A stretch of DNA of 64,000 nucleotides from Shimia sediminis (GTDB lineage: Bacteria; Pseudomonadota; Alphaproteobacteria; Rhodobacterales; Rhodobacteraceae), in NCBI RefSeq assembly GCF_003990645.1, contig NZ_RYZK01000001.1, positions 496,001 to 560,000 on the forward strand, read 5' to 3'. The notes under the pieces are model-generated. The model was given only the letters and a program-made list of their open reading frames with translations, ran no database searches and was not told the origin of the DNA. Made by a program: the position numbers and the translations under genes. This document shows, piece by piece, positions 32,647-41,878 of this stretch. Position 1 is the first letter of the stretch, and the number at the start of each line of letters is the position of its first letter.

Positions 32647-33237
32647 ATGGACCGAGCAACGCTGGAATCCCCCGCCTCCCGCAATTTCAAGCTGATTGTC
32701 ATGCGCATTCTGATTGCGGGCTACCTCATGGCCTGCAGCGTCGGCATTGCGCCCGGTCCCAGCCTTGTGCCGCTCTTGTCGCGCCTGATCCCACAAAACT
32801 ATGCGCTTGCCTTGGGCACGGCCATGGTGTTCCTGCCGGCCTATACGATGATGGCCGGGATCTGGCTGCGTGGCAGTATCCATATCCTTGCGATGATGCT
32901 GGCGCTCAACACCATTCTCGAATTGTTCGTATTTCAGGCCGTGCCCAAGCCCGGCGTGCTGATGCAGGAAATCGTCACGATCTGTGCAATGCTGCAATGC
33001 CTGATGCTGCTCAAGGGTCGGCACTTCCGCCATTCCTCAATCGTCAAGAAACACGCCAAGGTCCGCCGCCTCGCTCCGGGGCCGCGCACGGAACCGCCGG
33101 TCACGGTTTATGAACCCGAGGCTCCGGTCCAGCGGCCAGCCCAGCCGCCTGTGGTCATCAACATGCCACCGCCGCGCCGCAAGACATCCCCCGCCACGAT
33201 GGACGACGACGACATCGTCAACATCTTCGCCACCTGA
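32647..33237 (+). CDS. Hypothetical membrane protein with Pro-rich tail
   Basis: This 196-residue protein has about four hydrophobic segments in its first 125 residues, then a basic stretch and a proline-rich cytoplasmic tail ending in DDDDIVNIFAT. The ATG at 32647 is preferred over an upstream TTG. No family is recognised. It stands alone between MAPEG and the convergent CDF gene. Confidence 0.6.
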   Translation: MDRATLESPASRNFKLIVMRILIAGYLMACSVGIAPGPSLVPLLSRLIPQNYALALGTAMVFLPAYTMMAGIWLRGSIHILAMMLALNTILELFVFQAVPKPGVLMQEIVTICAMLQCLMLLKGRHFRHSSIVKKHAKVRRLAPGPRTEPPVTVYEPEAPVQRPAQPPVVINMPPPRRKTSPATMDDDDIVNIFAT

Positions 33238-33250
33238 CCGCGCCCGCGAT

Positions 33251-34126
33251 CTAAGCCTTCGGGTCCTTGTGAATCAGGATGTCGACCTGCGGATGGGTTT
33301 TCAGAATCCGCCGCTTCAGCTGGGCCGCGATTTCATGGGCTTCTCTCAGGGACAGCGAGCCGTCGATCTCAACATGAAAGTCCAGAAACACCCGGCTCCC
33401 CGAGGTCCTCGTGCGCATGTCGTGATGGCCCAGAATACCGGGAAACCCGTCTATGATGGCCTCGATCTCGGCAATCAGATCCGCATCCGCATGGCGATCC
33501 ATCAACGCATGCCACGCCCCCGACAGGATGCGCAGCGCCCCGACGGCCAACACCCCCGCCGCGATCAGCGCAACCAGGCTGTCCACGCCAATCACCCCGA
33601 ACCGGGCCGAGGCCCACAACGCCACAATCGCACCGATATTGGGCAAAAGGTCTCCGACATAGTGCAGGGAATCCGCCATGATCACGCGATTGCCGGTGCG
33701 CCCGGCCACGTGCCGCTGCCACGCAATCAGCGCCAGCGTCAGCACGATCGACACCGCCATAACCGCCATCCCCAGCCCCTCAGAGCCCAGCGTCACGGGG
33801 TCCGGCGACAGAAACCGGCGCACCGCCATAACCACCAGCCCGCCTGACACCCCCATCAGGAACAGCGCCTGGGCCAGCGCGGCCAGATCTTCCACGGAAC
33901 TGTGCCCAAAGGCATGATCCTGATCGGGCGGTCGCGCCGCATAAGCCACCGCCGCCAATCCCGAAGCCGAGACCAGGAAATCCAGCGCACTATCGGCAAG
34001 AGCCGCTGCAATCGCCAGCGATCCCGTGACCGACAAGGCCCACAGCTTCAGCCCGGTCAGGATCAGGGCCACCACCACCGACGCGATTGCCGCCGACAGG
34101 TTTAATCGTGTTGCTGAGTGATCCAT
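33251..34126 (-). CDS. Cation diffusion facilitator (FieF-like)
   Basis: This 291-residue inner-membrane efflux protein of the CDF family has six helices and a C-terminal cytoplasmic metallochaperone-like domain. The intramembrane metal site is DxxxD in DSALD (TM2) and HxxxD in HYVGD (TM5), the FieF/YiiP pattern, which favours Zn(II) or Fe(II). The start MDHSATRLN is chosen because membrane helix 1 follows. It is 52 nt downstream of the M32 carboxypeptidase start region on the same strand. Confidence 0.88.
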   Translation of the reverse strand: MDHSATRLNLSAAIASVVVALILTGLKLWALSVTGSLAIAAALADSALDFLVSASGLAAVAYAARPPDQDHAFGHSSVEDLAALAQALFLMGVSGGLVVMAVRRFLSPDPVTLGSEGLGMAVMAVSIVLTLALIAWQRHVAGRTGNRVIMADSLHYVGDLLPNIGAIVALWASARFGVIGVDSLVALIAAGVLAVGALRILSGAWHALMDRHADADLIAEIEAIIDGFPGILGHHDMRTRTSGSRVFLDFHVEIDGSLSLREAHEIAAQLKRRILKTHPQVDILIHKDPKA

Positions 34127-34178
34127 AGGGCTTGGCTTTCCATCCTTGGCCGCACTATAGCCCTGATCGACGGGCCGG

Positions 34179-35654
34179 TTACAGCCCGTAAAGATCGCCG
34201 AACTTGGCTTCCAGATACGCCAGCAACGGCTCCGGGCTTGGCTCGATACCGCTGGCATGCAGGATCGTCTCGCGCGGTTTGCGCAATCCGCCATGCTGTT
34301 GCAGGGTCTCGCGCAGCCAGCCCGTCGCGGCGCTGGTGTCCCCAGCGGCCAGTTGCCCGTCCAGATCCGGCACAGCCGCCCGCAGCGCCTCGTGCAGACA
34401 CCCGGCATAGACATTGCCCAGGCTATAGGTCGGGAAATAGCCAAACAGCCCCACCGACCAATGCACGTCCTGCAAAACCCCGTTCGAAGGCTTGTCCACG
34501 GCATAGCCAAAGTCCGCCTCGAACCGGTCATTCCAGGCTGCCTCCAGATCGCCGACGGCCAGATCGCCCTGCATCAGGGCCCGCTCCAGATCAAACCGCA
34601 GCATGATGTGCAGGTTATACTGCACCTCATCCGCCTCGGTGCGGATATAGCCGTCATGCACCCGGTTCACCGTGCCGTAAAACGCCTCTTTGTCGGCAAC
34701 GCCAAACGCGCCAAACGACTCCTGCATCTGCTCGAACAACCACCCGGTAAAGGCACGGCTGCGCCCCAGCTGGTTTTCATAGATGCGGCTCTGGCTCTCG
34801 TGCACGCCCATCGACACACCCTGACCCAATGGCGTCAGCAAATAGGCCTCGTCGATGTTTTGCTCGTAACACCCGTGCCCGACCTCGTGGATTGTCGAAT
34901 AGAAACAGTTGAACGGGTCGTGTTCGCTGGTGCGCGTGGTGATCCGCACATCCTTGCCCGAGCCCGAGGAAAACGGGTGCACCGCCTTGTCGACCCGGCC
35001 ATGGGACATGTCATAACCAAAGCTGCGGGCCAATTCGCGGGTCAGCTGCATCTGTTTCTGCGCCGGAAAGCTGCCGCTCAGCGCTGCCGGGGCCTCGGCC
35101 GCCAGAACAGCCGCACGCAAGGCCACCAACCGCGGGCGCATCGCGTCAAACATCGCGCCCAACTCAGCCGCCGTCATCTCCGGCTCGTAATCATCGATCA
35201 TGGCGTCATAGACATCGCCACCATCCGCCAGCGCCTGACCTTCCTGGCGCTTCAACCCCACAACCTCTTCCAACACCGGCAGAAACGCCGCCACATCTTC
35301 ATCGCTGCGCGCCTCGGCCCATTGGCCCTGCGCACGGCTGGTTACCTTGGCAATCTCGGCAGCCAGCTCGGCAGGCACTTTCATGGTGCGCGCATAGGAT
35401 TTGCGGATGTGGCGCATCTGCGCCTGCCCCACGTCATCCAGCACGGCATCGTCAATCGCGGCCAACCAGTCGCCCACCTTGGGGTCGGTGCGCCGCGCAT
35501 GCAGCACGCTTTCCATTGCCGCCATTTCTTCGGACCGCTGGGGCGCGGCCCCGCGCGGCATCATGGTTTCCTGATCCCAGCCCAGACGGCCCGCAACCTG
35601 CGCCAGCGCCTCAGTGGTATGCTGGAACGCCATCAACTCATCATAAGCACTCAT
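34179..35654 (-). CDS. M32 family carboxypeptidase (Taq type)
   Basis: This 491-residue zinc metallocarboxypeptidase has the HEVGH zinc motif at residues 256-260 and a downstream HESQSR with Glu286 as the likely third ligand. The family releases C-terminal residues from peptides in the cytoplasm. Length matches (about 490-500). It starts 4 nt after the heme A synthase stop, so the two are co-transcribed; no functional link is evident. Confidence 0.92.
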   Translation of the reverse strand: MSAYDELMAFQHTTEALAQVAGRLGWDQETMMPRGAAPQRSEEMAAMESVLHARRTDPKVGDWLAAIDDAVLDDVGQAQMRHIRKSYARTMKVPAELAAEIAKVTSRAQGQWAEARSDEDVAAFLPVLEEVVGLKRQEGQALADGGDVYDAMIDDYEPEMTAAELGAMFDAMRPRLVALRAAVLAAEAPAALSGSFPAQKQMQLTRELARSFGYDMSHGRVDKAVHPFSSGSGKDVRITTRTSEHDPFNCFYSTIHEVGHGCYEQNIDEAYLLTPLGQGVSMGVHESQSRIYENQLGRSRAFTGWLFEQMQESFGAFGVADKEAFYGTVNRVHDGYIRTEADEVQYNLHIMLRFDLERALMQGDLAVGDLEAAWNDRFEADFGYAVDKPSNGVLQDVHWSVGLFGYFPTYSLGNVYAGCLHEALRAAVPDLDGQLAAGDTSAATGWLRETLQQHGGLRKPRETILHASGIEPSPEPLLAYLEAKFGDLYGL

Positions 35655-35658
35655 GAAA

Positions 35659-36807
35659 TCAACCTTCTCGGATAGACCGGGTTACAGGATAGTGTGACAG
35701 GAACCGCGCCCGCAGGATCAGGCTCCAGACAAAGATCGCCATGATCTGATGCAGGATCGCAATATTGACCGGGGCGGCATACAGCACCGTGACAATGCCC
35801 AGCACAAGTTGCAAGGCCACCGCCGCCAAAACCGCATTAAAGGCAAACTGCGTGGCCCCATGCGCCGATCCCCGGCCCGCGCGCCAGACCACTACGGCAA
35901 AGATCACGAACAGATAGCCCCAGATCCGGTGCATGAACTGCACCAGCCCGGCGTTCTCGAAAAAGTTCGTCCAGAGCGGCGTCAGCTCAAAGGCATCCGG
36001 CGGAAACAGCTGCCCCGCCATCATCGGCCAATCCACGAAACTGCGCCCCGCATCAATCCCGGCCACCAGCGCCCCCAACAGGATCTGCACAAAACCCATA
36101 TGCATCAGCCCCGTCGACATGGAAAACAGCTTGGCCTCCTTGCCCCGCCGCGCCTGCATCAGGTCACGCTCTTCACGGCCCAGCATCAGGATGTACCAGC
36201 CGATAAAGCCAAGGATGATAAAGGCCAGCCCCAGATGCGTGGCCAACCGGTAGGATGCCACAGTCGTCACATCTTCGCCCGAGGTCACACCGCTGGCGAC
36301 CATCCACCAGCCCACGGCACCCTGCAATCCGCCAAGCGCGCCAATCAGGAACAGACGCCCGCTCCATCCCGTGGGAATCTTGCGTGCAATGGCAAAGCCG
36401 GCAAACCCAAGCGCCCAGACCAGACCAATCACGCGGCCAATCTGACGATGGCCCCATTCCCACCAATAGATGGTTTTGAAATCCGCCAGTGTCATCCACT
36501 GGTTATCAATGCGCCACTGATCGATGGTCTTGTACTTGTCGAACTCCGCCTGCCAGTCGGCTTCGGACAGGGGCGGCATGGCCCCGGTCACGGGCCGCCA
36601 CTCGGTGATTGACAAGCCGCTTTCGGTCAAACGGGTCAACCCGCCCACCACGATCATCACCACAACAAGCGCAAACAGCACCATCAACCAGGCCCGAATG
36701 CCCCGGCGCGCGCCCTTGTTGCCCTGATCGATCACGCCAACCGCTTTCGGTGTTTCCCTGGGGCCGCTCTCGCCCACCTCTTCGAAAATGCTGCGCTTCT
36801 GGCTCAT
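35659..36807 (-). CDS. ctaA: Heme A synthase (COX15/CtaA)
   Basis: This enzyme converts heme O to heme A for the aa3 cytochrome oxidase. 382 residues with eight membrane helices. The signature residues lie in TRLTESGLSITEWRPVTG, WEWGHRQIGR, ATHLGLAF and FMHRIWGYL, which contain the conserved heme-binding histidines. The 30-residue cytoplasmic N-terminus is typical of the alphaproteobacterial type 2 form. It is the first gene of a unit with M32. Confidence 0.95.
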   Translation of the reverse strand: MSQKRSIFEEVGESGPRETPKAVGVIDQGNKGARRGIRAWLMVLFALVVVMIVVGGLTRLTESGLSITEWRPVTGAMPPLSEADWQAEFDKYKTIDQWRIDNQWMTLADFKTIYWWEWGHRQIGRVIGLVWALGFAGFAIARKIPTGWSGRLFLIGALGGLQGAVGWWMVASGVTSGEDVTTVASYRLATHLGLAFIILGFIGWYILMLGREERDLMQARRGKEAKLFSMSTGLMHMGFVQILLGALVAGIDAGRSFVDWPMMAGQLFPPDAFELTPLWTNFFENAGLVQFMHRIWGYLFVIFAVVVWRAGRGSAHGATQFAFNAVLAAVALQLVLGIVTVLYAAPVNIAILHQIMAIFVWSLILRARFLSHYPVTRSIREG

Positions 36808-36870
36808 CTCATGTCCTTTTTCGCGTTTCCCGAGAGTCTAGGTCGCCCCCCCGTCCCCTTCAAGCGCTCA

Positions 36871-37620
36871 TCACCCACGTTCTTTCCAACGCACCATTTG
36901 ACGCAGCACCCCGTGCAACATCTGCACATCCGCCCGCGTCAACGGCATCCGGCTCCACATATTGCGCAGGTTCTGTTTCATGCCCTCGGCCTTGGCCTCG
37001 GGAAAAAAGAACCCCGCATCCTGCAGGCGATCCTCGTAATGCGTGGTCAGCGCCTCCAGCTCGGCCTGATTGGCCCAGTCGGTCTTGGCCATATCCACCC
37101 GCTCCGCCACGCTCTCTTCACTGGCGCGACGCCACTCATAAGCCGTCAGCAACACGCATTGCCCCAGATTGAGCGAGGCATACTCCGGATTCACCGGCAC
37201 GTTGATGATGGCATTGGCCCGCGCAATATCGTCGTTTTCCAACCCGGCCCGCTCCGGCCCGAACAGCACCGCCACCTTCTCGCCCGCCGCAATCTTTTCG
37301 GCGGCCATCTGCATCGCGCGCTCCGGCGTCACCACCGGCTTGGTCAGCCCCCGCATCCGCGCCGTGGTGGCAAAGACATAGTGGCAATCCTCCAGCGCCT
37401 CAGGCGTGTCCTGACACAGCATCGCATCATCCAACACCCGGCCCGCGCCACTTGCCATGGCCACCGCCCGCTGGTTCGGCCAGCCATCCCGCGGATCGAC
37501 AATGCGCATCCGGTCCAACCCGAAATTCAGCATCGCACGCGCCGCCGCCCCGATGTTTTCCCCCATCTGCGGGCGCACCAGAACAAAGGCGGGCTGAGGC
37601 ACTCCTGTCGGCATGGTCAT
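36871..37620 (-). CDS. trmJ: tRNA (cytidine/uridine-2'-O-)-methyltransferase TrmJ
   Basis: TrmJ methylates the 2'-OH at position 32 of tRNA. 249 residues with the SPOUT trefoil-knot motifs: RPQMGENIGAAARAMLNFG near 16-34, LFGPERAGLEN near 119-129 and VPVNPEYASLNLGQCV near 141-156. The C-terminal about 80 residues form the helical extension typical of TrmJ. It is monocistronic, divergent from the TfoX-N gene. Confidence 0.9.
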   Translation of the reverse strand: MTMPTGVPQPAFVLVRPQMGENIGAAARAMLNFGLDRMRIVDPRDGWPNQRAVAMASGAGRVLDDAMLCQDTPEALEDCHYVFATTARMRGLTKPVVTPERAMQMAAEKIAAGEKVAVLFGPERAGLENDDIARANAIINVPVNPEYASLNLGQCVLLTAYEWRRASEESVAERVDMAKTDWANQAELEALTTHYEDRLQDAGFFFPEAKAEGMKQNLRNMWSRMPLTRADVQMLHGVLRQMVRWKERG

Positions 37621-37677
37621 CTCCTACAAAACACCTGCCGCTGATACCCCCCGGTCCCAAAACACACAACACCCCCG

Positions 37678-37710
37678 CTTCTTTTGGCTACAAATATCCC
37701 CGCCGGAGGC
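37678..37710 (+). repeat. Intergenic repeat, copy 2
   Basis: This variant copy reads CTTCTTTTGGC, TACAAATATCC, CCGCCGGAGGC. It lies in the divergent region between trmJ and the TfoX-N gene, 35 nt before the latter's ATG. Confidence 0.6.
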
Positions 37711-37745
37711 CTAGAATCTTTTCACCCAACAAGGAGACGCTCCCC

Positions 37746-38075
37746 ATGGCCTATGACCAAGGGCTCGCCACGATCCTGCGCGACGACCTCACCGACACCG
37801 CCGGTGTCATCGAAAAAAAGATGTTCGGCGGGCTCTGTTTCATGCTGAACGGCAACATGCTTTGCGGCGTGCACAAGGGCGGCGGCATGTTCCGCGTCGG
37901 CAAGACCAACGAGGCCGCAGCCCTCGCCATCCCCGGCGTCAGCCCGCTGGCCTTCACCGGCAAGAAAATGGGCGGCATGCTGGACGTGGATCAGGACCTG
38001 ATGGCCGATGACACCCGCCGCGCCCAAGTGCTTGCCCTGGCGATGAATTTCGTGGGCGCCCTGCCTGCCAAGTAG
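37746..38075 (+). CDS. TfoX N-terminal domain protein
   Basis: This 109-residue protein matches the TfoX/Sxy N-terminal domain: an early segment FGGLCFMLNGNMLCGV and a C-terminal GGMLDVDQDLM. It lacks the TfoX C-terminal domain, so it is probably not a competence regulator in the Haemophilus sense. AAGGAG precedes the ATG. The function is unknown. Confidence 0.8.
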   Translation: MAYDQGLATILRDDLTDTAGVIEKKMFGGLCFMLNGNMLCGVHKGGGMFRVGKTNEAAALAIPGVSPLAFTGKKMGGMLDVDQDLMADDTRRAQVLALAMNFVGALPAK

Positions 38076-38132
38076 CCAAAGCCGACAATCCACGCTATCA
38101 CGGCGCAAACCTGACGAATCCGGAGCACAGAA

Positions 38133-38750
38133 ATGGCCGATCAAGAGCAGCCCCAGATCTATCTCATCACCCCGCCCGAGATCGAACTCAGCCGTTTTCC
38201 GGATCAGCTGGCCCGCATTCTGGATGCGACCGAGATCGCCTGCGTGCGCCTCGCCCTCGCCACGCGCGACGAAGACCGCATCAGCCGCGCGGCGGATGTG
38301 GTGCGCGAGACCTGCCACGCCCGTGACGTCGCCATCGTGATCTCCGAACACCTGGTGCTGGCCGAACGCCTTGGCCTGGATGGCGTGCACCTGACCGACG
38401 GCGCGCGCTCTTTGCGCAAGACCCGCAAGGACCTTGGCGATGACGCCATTGTCGGCACGTTCTGCGCCGCCTCGCGCCACGACGGCATGACCGCCGGCGA
38501 ACAGGGCGCCGACTACGTCAGCTTTGGTCCCGTAGGCGCCACGCCCCTCGGCGACGGCACCATCGCCGATCACACCTTGTTCGAATGGTGGTCGCAGATG
38601 ATCGAAGTCCCCGTCGTCGCCGAAGGCGCGCTGGACGTTGAAACCATCGCCAGACTCGCCCCTGTGACCGATTTCTTCGGCATCGGCGAAGAAATCTGGC
38701 GCGCCGACGACCCGGTTGCCAAACTGGCCGAATTCCAGGCCGCGTTCTGA
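38133..38750 (+). CDS. ThiE/TenI-like thiamine phosphate synthase family protein
   Basis: This 205-residue TIM-barrel protein of the ThiE/TenI superfamily contains GLDGVHLTDG, GADYVSFGPVG and VVAEGALD, which parallel the phosphate- and thiazole-binding loops. The usual ThiE SVH and FGT/PT patterns are modified (VGTFCAASRH), so activity as true ThiE is doubtful. It precedes the psuK-psuG pair by 67 nt on the same strand. Confidence 0.75.
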   Translation: MADQEQPQIYLITPPEIELSRFPDQLARILDATEIACVRLALATRDEDRISRAADVVRETCHARDVAIVISEHLVLAERLGLDGVHLTDGARSLRKTRKDLGDDAIVGTFCAASRHDGMTAGEQGADYVSFGPVGATPLGDGTIADHTLFEWWSQMIEVPVVAEGALDVETIARLAPVTDFFGIGEEIWRADDPVAKLAEFQAAF

Positions 38751-38817
38751 GCAGGTCCACGGCGAGAAAAGCCCGCAAGGGCTTGCCGAGCGCCCGCGCA
38801 CCGTCCACAACAGACCC

Positions 38818-39711
38818 ATGACCCAGACCCACGACATCCTCTGCATCGGTTCCGTCCTCTGGGACGTGATCGGCCGATCCCCCGCCCATATGCGCCAGGG
38901 CTCGGACGTGCCGGGCCGCATCACCCGCCTGCCCGGCGGTGTTGCGCTCAATATCGCCATGACGCTCGCCCGCTTTGGCCTGCGCCCCGCACTGCTGACC
39001 GCCATTGGCCGCGACCGGGAAGGCAACGAACTGGTCACCGCCTGCTCTGAACTGGGCCTGATCACCGATCACGTCTACCGCTCCGAGGACCTGCCCACCG
39101 ATACCTACATGGCCGTCGAAGGTGCCAATGGCGTGATCGCCGCGATTGCCGATGCCCATTCGCTCGAAGCGGCAGGCGACAAGATCCTGCGCCCCTTGGG
39201 CGATGGCACCCTTGGCAGTGAAACAACCCCCTACAACGGCTTCATCGCGCTGGATGGCAATCTGACCCAACGCCTCTTGGAAAACATCTCGCTCAGCCCG
39301 CTGTTTGCCCATGCCGACCTGCGCGTCGCCCCCGCCAGCCCGGGCAAGGCCACCCGCCTCCTGCCCTTCCTCACCCATGACCGCGCGGTGCTCTATGTGA
39401 ACCTCGAAGAGGCCGGGCTTTTGTGCCAGACCACCTTCGACAGCTCAGCCGAGGCCGCCGCCGGGCTTCTCGCCCGGGGTGCGCGCCGCGCGCTGGTCAC
39501 CGATGGCGGCAAATCCGCGTCGGACGCCAGCGCCGACGGCGTGCTGACCCAGACCCCGCCGTCGGTGCTCGTCACCCGCGTAACCGGCGCGGGCGACACC
39601 TTCATGGCCGCCCATATCGTCGCCGAAGCCCAGGGCGGCAGCCGTGACACAGCCCTCGCGCGCGCGCTCAACGCCGCCGCCACCTATGTTTCCGGAGGAA
39701 ACGCCAAATGA
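38818..39711 (+). CDS. psuK: PfkB family kinase, probable pseudouridine kinase
   Basis: This 297-residue ribokinase-family protein has the N-terminal GGVALNIAMTLARFG and the C-terminal ATP/anion-hole motif VTGAGDTFMAAH with its catalytic Asp. It overlaps psuG in an ATGA, which indicates that it phosphorylates pseudouridine to pseudouridine 5'-phosphate. The ribosome site is weak. Confidence 0.85.
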   Translation: MTQTHDILCIGSVLWDVIGRSPAHMRQGSDVPGRITRLPGGVALNIAMTLARFGLRPALLTAIGRDREGNELVTACSELGLITDHVYRSEDLPTDTYMAVEGANGVIAAIADAHSLEAAGDKILRPLGDGTLGSETTPYNGFIALDGNLTQRLLENISLSPLFAHADLRVAPASPGKATRLLPFLTHDRAVLYVNLEEAGLLCQTTFDSSAEAAAGLLARGARRALVTDGGKSASDASADGVLTQTPPSVLVTRVTGAGDTFMAAHIVAEAQGGSRDTALARALNAAATYVSGGNAK

Positions 39712-40628
39712 GCCTCATCACCCTCTCTCCCGACGTGGCCGAGGCCAAGGCCGCAGGCACGCCCATCGTGGCGCTGGAAAGCACGATCATCACCCATGGC
39801 ATGCCATTTCCGCAAAACGTCGAGGTCGCAAGACGGGTGGAAGAGACCATTCGTGCAAAGGGGGCCACCCCCGCCACCATCGCCGTGCTCGACGGCACGC
39901 TCTACGCGGGCCTGACCGACGCGCAGCTTGACCAGCTGGCCCAGGCACAGAATGTCGCCAAGCTCAGCCGCGCCGACCTCGCCGTCTGCATGTCCAAGGG
40001 TCTCACCGGCGCCACCACCGTCGCCGCCACCATGATCGCCGCCCAGCTTGCTGGCATCGACGTCTTTGCCACCGGCGGCATCGGCGGCGTGCACAAGGGC
40101 GCCGAGGACAGCTTTGACATCTCAGCCGACCTCACCGAACTGGCGCAAACGGCCGTCACCGTGGTCGCCGCCGGGGCCAAGGCGATCCTCGACATCCCCA
40201 AGACGCTGGAGGTGCTTGAGACCAACGGCGTGCCCGTCATTGGCTATCAACAGGACAGCTTCCCAGCCTTCTGGTCCTCTCACTCGCCGCTCGACGCGCC
40301 CTTGCGCATGGATACCCCCACCCGCATCGCCCGCGCCCATATCCTGCGCGGCCAGATGGGCATTCCCGGTGGTCAGCTGGTGGCCAACCCGATCCCGGTT
40401 GCCGACGAAATCCCCTCGGACGTGATGGCCCCGGTCATCGCCCGCGCCACCGCCGAGGCCGACCAGCAGGGCATCACCGGCAAGGCCGTAACCCCCTTTC
40501 TGCTCGCCCGCATCTTTGAGCTGACCGAGGGCCGTTCGCTCACCGCCAACATCGCACTTGTGCTGAATAATGCGCGACTTGCCGCCGAAATCGCCACCGA
40601 GATCACCAGGCTGCGCGAAACCGCATGA
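39708..40628 (+). CDS. psuG: Pseudouridine-5'-phosphate glycosidase
   Basis: PsuG reversibly splits pseudouridine 5'-phosphate into uracil and ribose 5-phosphate. 306 residues with the family blocks ALESTIITHGMP near 23-34, TVAATMIAAQLAGIDVFATGG near 100-120 and the DIPKTLEVLET region. Together with psuK it gives a two-step pathway for salvaging pseudouridine from RNA turnover. Confidence 0.93.
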   Translation: MSLITLSPDVAEAKAAGTPIVALESTIITHGMPFPQNVEVARRVEETIRAKGATPATIAVLDGTLYAGLTDAQLDQLAQAQNVAKLSRADLAVCMSKGLTGATTVAATMIAAQLAGIDVFATGGIGGVHKGAEDSFDISADLTELAQTAVTVVAAGAKAILDIPKTLEVLETNGVPVIGYQQDSFPAFWSSHSPLDAPLRMDTPTRIARAHILRGQMGIPGGQLVANPIPVADEIPSDVMAPVIARATAEADQQGITGKAVTPFLLARIFELTEGRSLTANIALVLNNARLAAEIATEITRLRETA

Positions 40629-40711
40629 AAAACCTGTGAAATCCGCGCAAAGCGCCGTTGATCGTCTGGTCCGCTTTCCTTAACTGTTAGTTTGAGAGAC
40701 CAGAGGTCGAA

Positions 40712-41413
40712 ATGACAACACCATTTGACGAAAATCCCCACCCCCACCGCAAGCATGGGCGGTTCGCGGGCCTGCGCGCCTCGTTCCTGACCGGCATCGT
40801 GGTGATTGCGCCCGTGGCGATGACGATCTGGCTGGTCTGGACCCTCATGGGTTGGGTCGATGGCTTTGTCCTGCCTCTGGTGCCCGAGACCTTCCAACCC
40901 GAGAAATACATCGGCAACAACCTGCCGGGCGTTGGCGTGGTCATCTTCCTGATCTTCACCATCCTCGTCGGCTGGATCGCCAAGGGCCTGATCGGGCGCT
41001 CGCTCATCAACTTTGCCGAGAGCCTTGTGGAACGCATGCCTGTGGTGCGCTCGATCTATTCCGGTGTGAAACAGATCGCAGAAACCGTCTTTGCCCAATC
41101 CGACCGCAACTTCGAAAAGGCCTGCCTGATCGAATACCCGCGCAAGGGCATCTGGGTTGTTGGCTTCATTTCGACCCACGCCAAGGGTGAAATTGCCGCC
41201 TCGACCCGAACGGGCGAAGAGCTGATGGGCGTTTTTGTCCCCACCACTCCGAACCCGACCTCGGGGTTTCTCCTGCTCCTGCCCAGGGCCGACATCATCG
41301 AGCTGGACATGTCGATCGAAGAGGCTGCGAAACTGGTGATCTCTGCGGGCCTTGTCTATCCCAACTCCAAGGACCCGACCAAGCCGCCCGAAACCGGCGA
41401 CGCGTCAGAGTGA
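40712..41413 (+). CDS. DUF502 membrane protein
   Basis: This 233-residue protein has two membrane segments (about 25-47 and 70-90) followed by a soluble C-terminal domain with GVFVPTTPNPTSGFLLLLP, the DUF502 signature. Its function is unknown. It is followed directly by another ORF (stop TGA then ATG), so the two are likely co-translated. Confidence 0.85.
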   Translation: MTTPFDENPHPHRKHGRFAGLRASFLTGIVVIAPVAMTIWLVWTLMGWVDGFVLPLVPETFQPEKYIGNNLPGVGVVIFLIFTILVGWIAKGLIGRSLINFAESLVERMPVVRSIYSGVKQIAETVFAQSDRNFEKACLIEYPRKGIWVVGFISTHAKGEIAASTRTGEELMGVFVPTTPNPTSGFLLLLPRADIIELDMSIEEAAKLVISAGLVYPNSKDPTKPPETGDASE

Positions 41414-41878
41414 ATGTACTGGCTGAGCGGCAAGATCAAACGCGATCCCATTCGCCGCTGGGCCCTGCCTGACCGTATCTTCTTTGGCCGTGGCGCCTGT
41501 CATATCCTTGCCGGATGTTACCTCGATCAGGGCATCGGCCCGCATTTTTACGCCGAACACATCGTGCCGGACCCCGGATTTGCCGGCAGCCACATCTATG
41601 TTACCGACGGGCGGATCAGCTTTGATTTTCACGGCTACGCACTACGCGACCGCCTGCTGGCCCACCACTGGCGCGGCTGGCAAGCCCGCTATCCCGACTG
41701 GTCCGGACAGGTCGCGCGCGTCACCTTCGACCTCCTGGACACCGCATCCCTGAACGCCCGCAAAATGCTGGGGCCGGATCAGTATCACGGAAATGTCCTG
41801 GCCCGGGCACAGACCTATCTCGGCCGCATTGACCACTCCAACGCCTACGCCCGCACCGCGCATCGCGACTACCGATAG
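41414..41878 (+). CDS. Hypothetical protein downstream of DUF502
   Basis: This 154-residue protein starts immediately after the DUF502 stop. It is rich in His, Tyr and Arg, with GRGACHILAGCYL and HAHYAHHWRGW-like aromatic clusters, but I recognise no family and see no signal peptide. Its last 10 nt overlap the end of the convergent patatin gene. Confidence 0.65.
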   Translation: MYWLSGKIKRDPIRRWALPDRIFFGRGACHILAGCYLDQGIGPHFYAEHIVPDPGFAGSHIYVTDGRISFDFHGYALRDRLLAHHWRGWQARYPDWSGQVARVTFDLLDTASLNARKMLGPDQYHGNVLARAQTYLGRIDHSNAYARTAHRDYR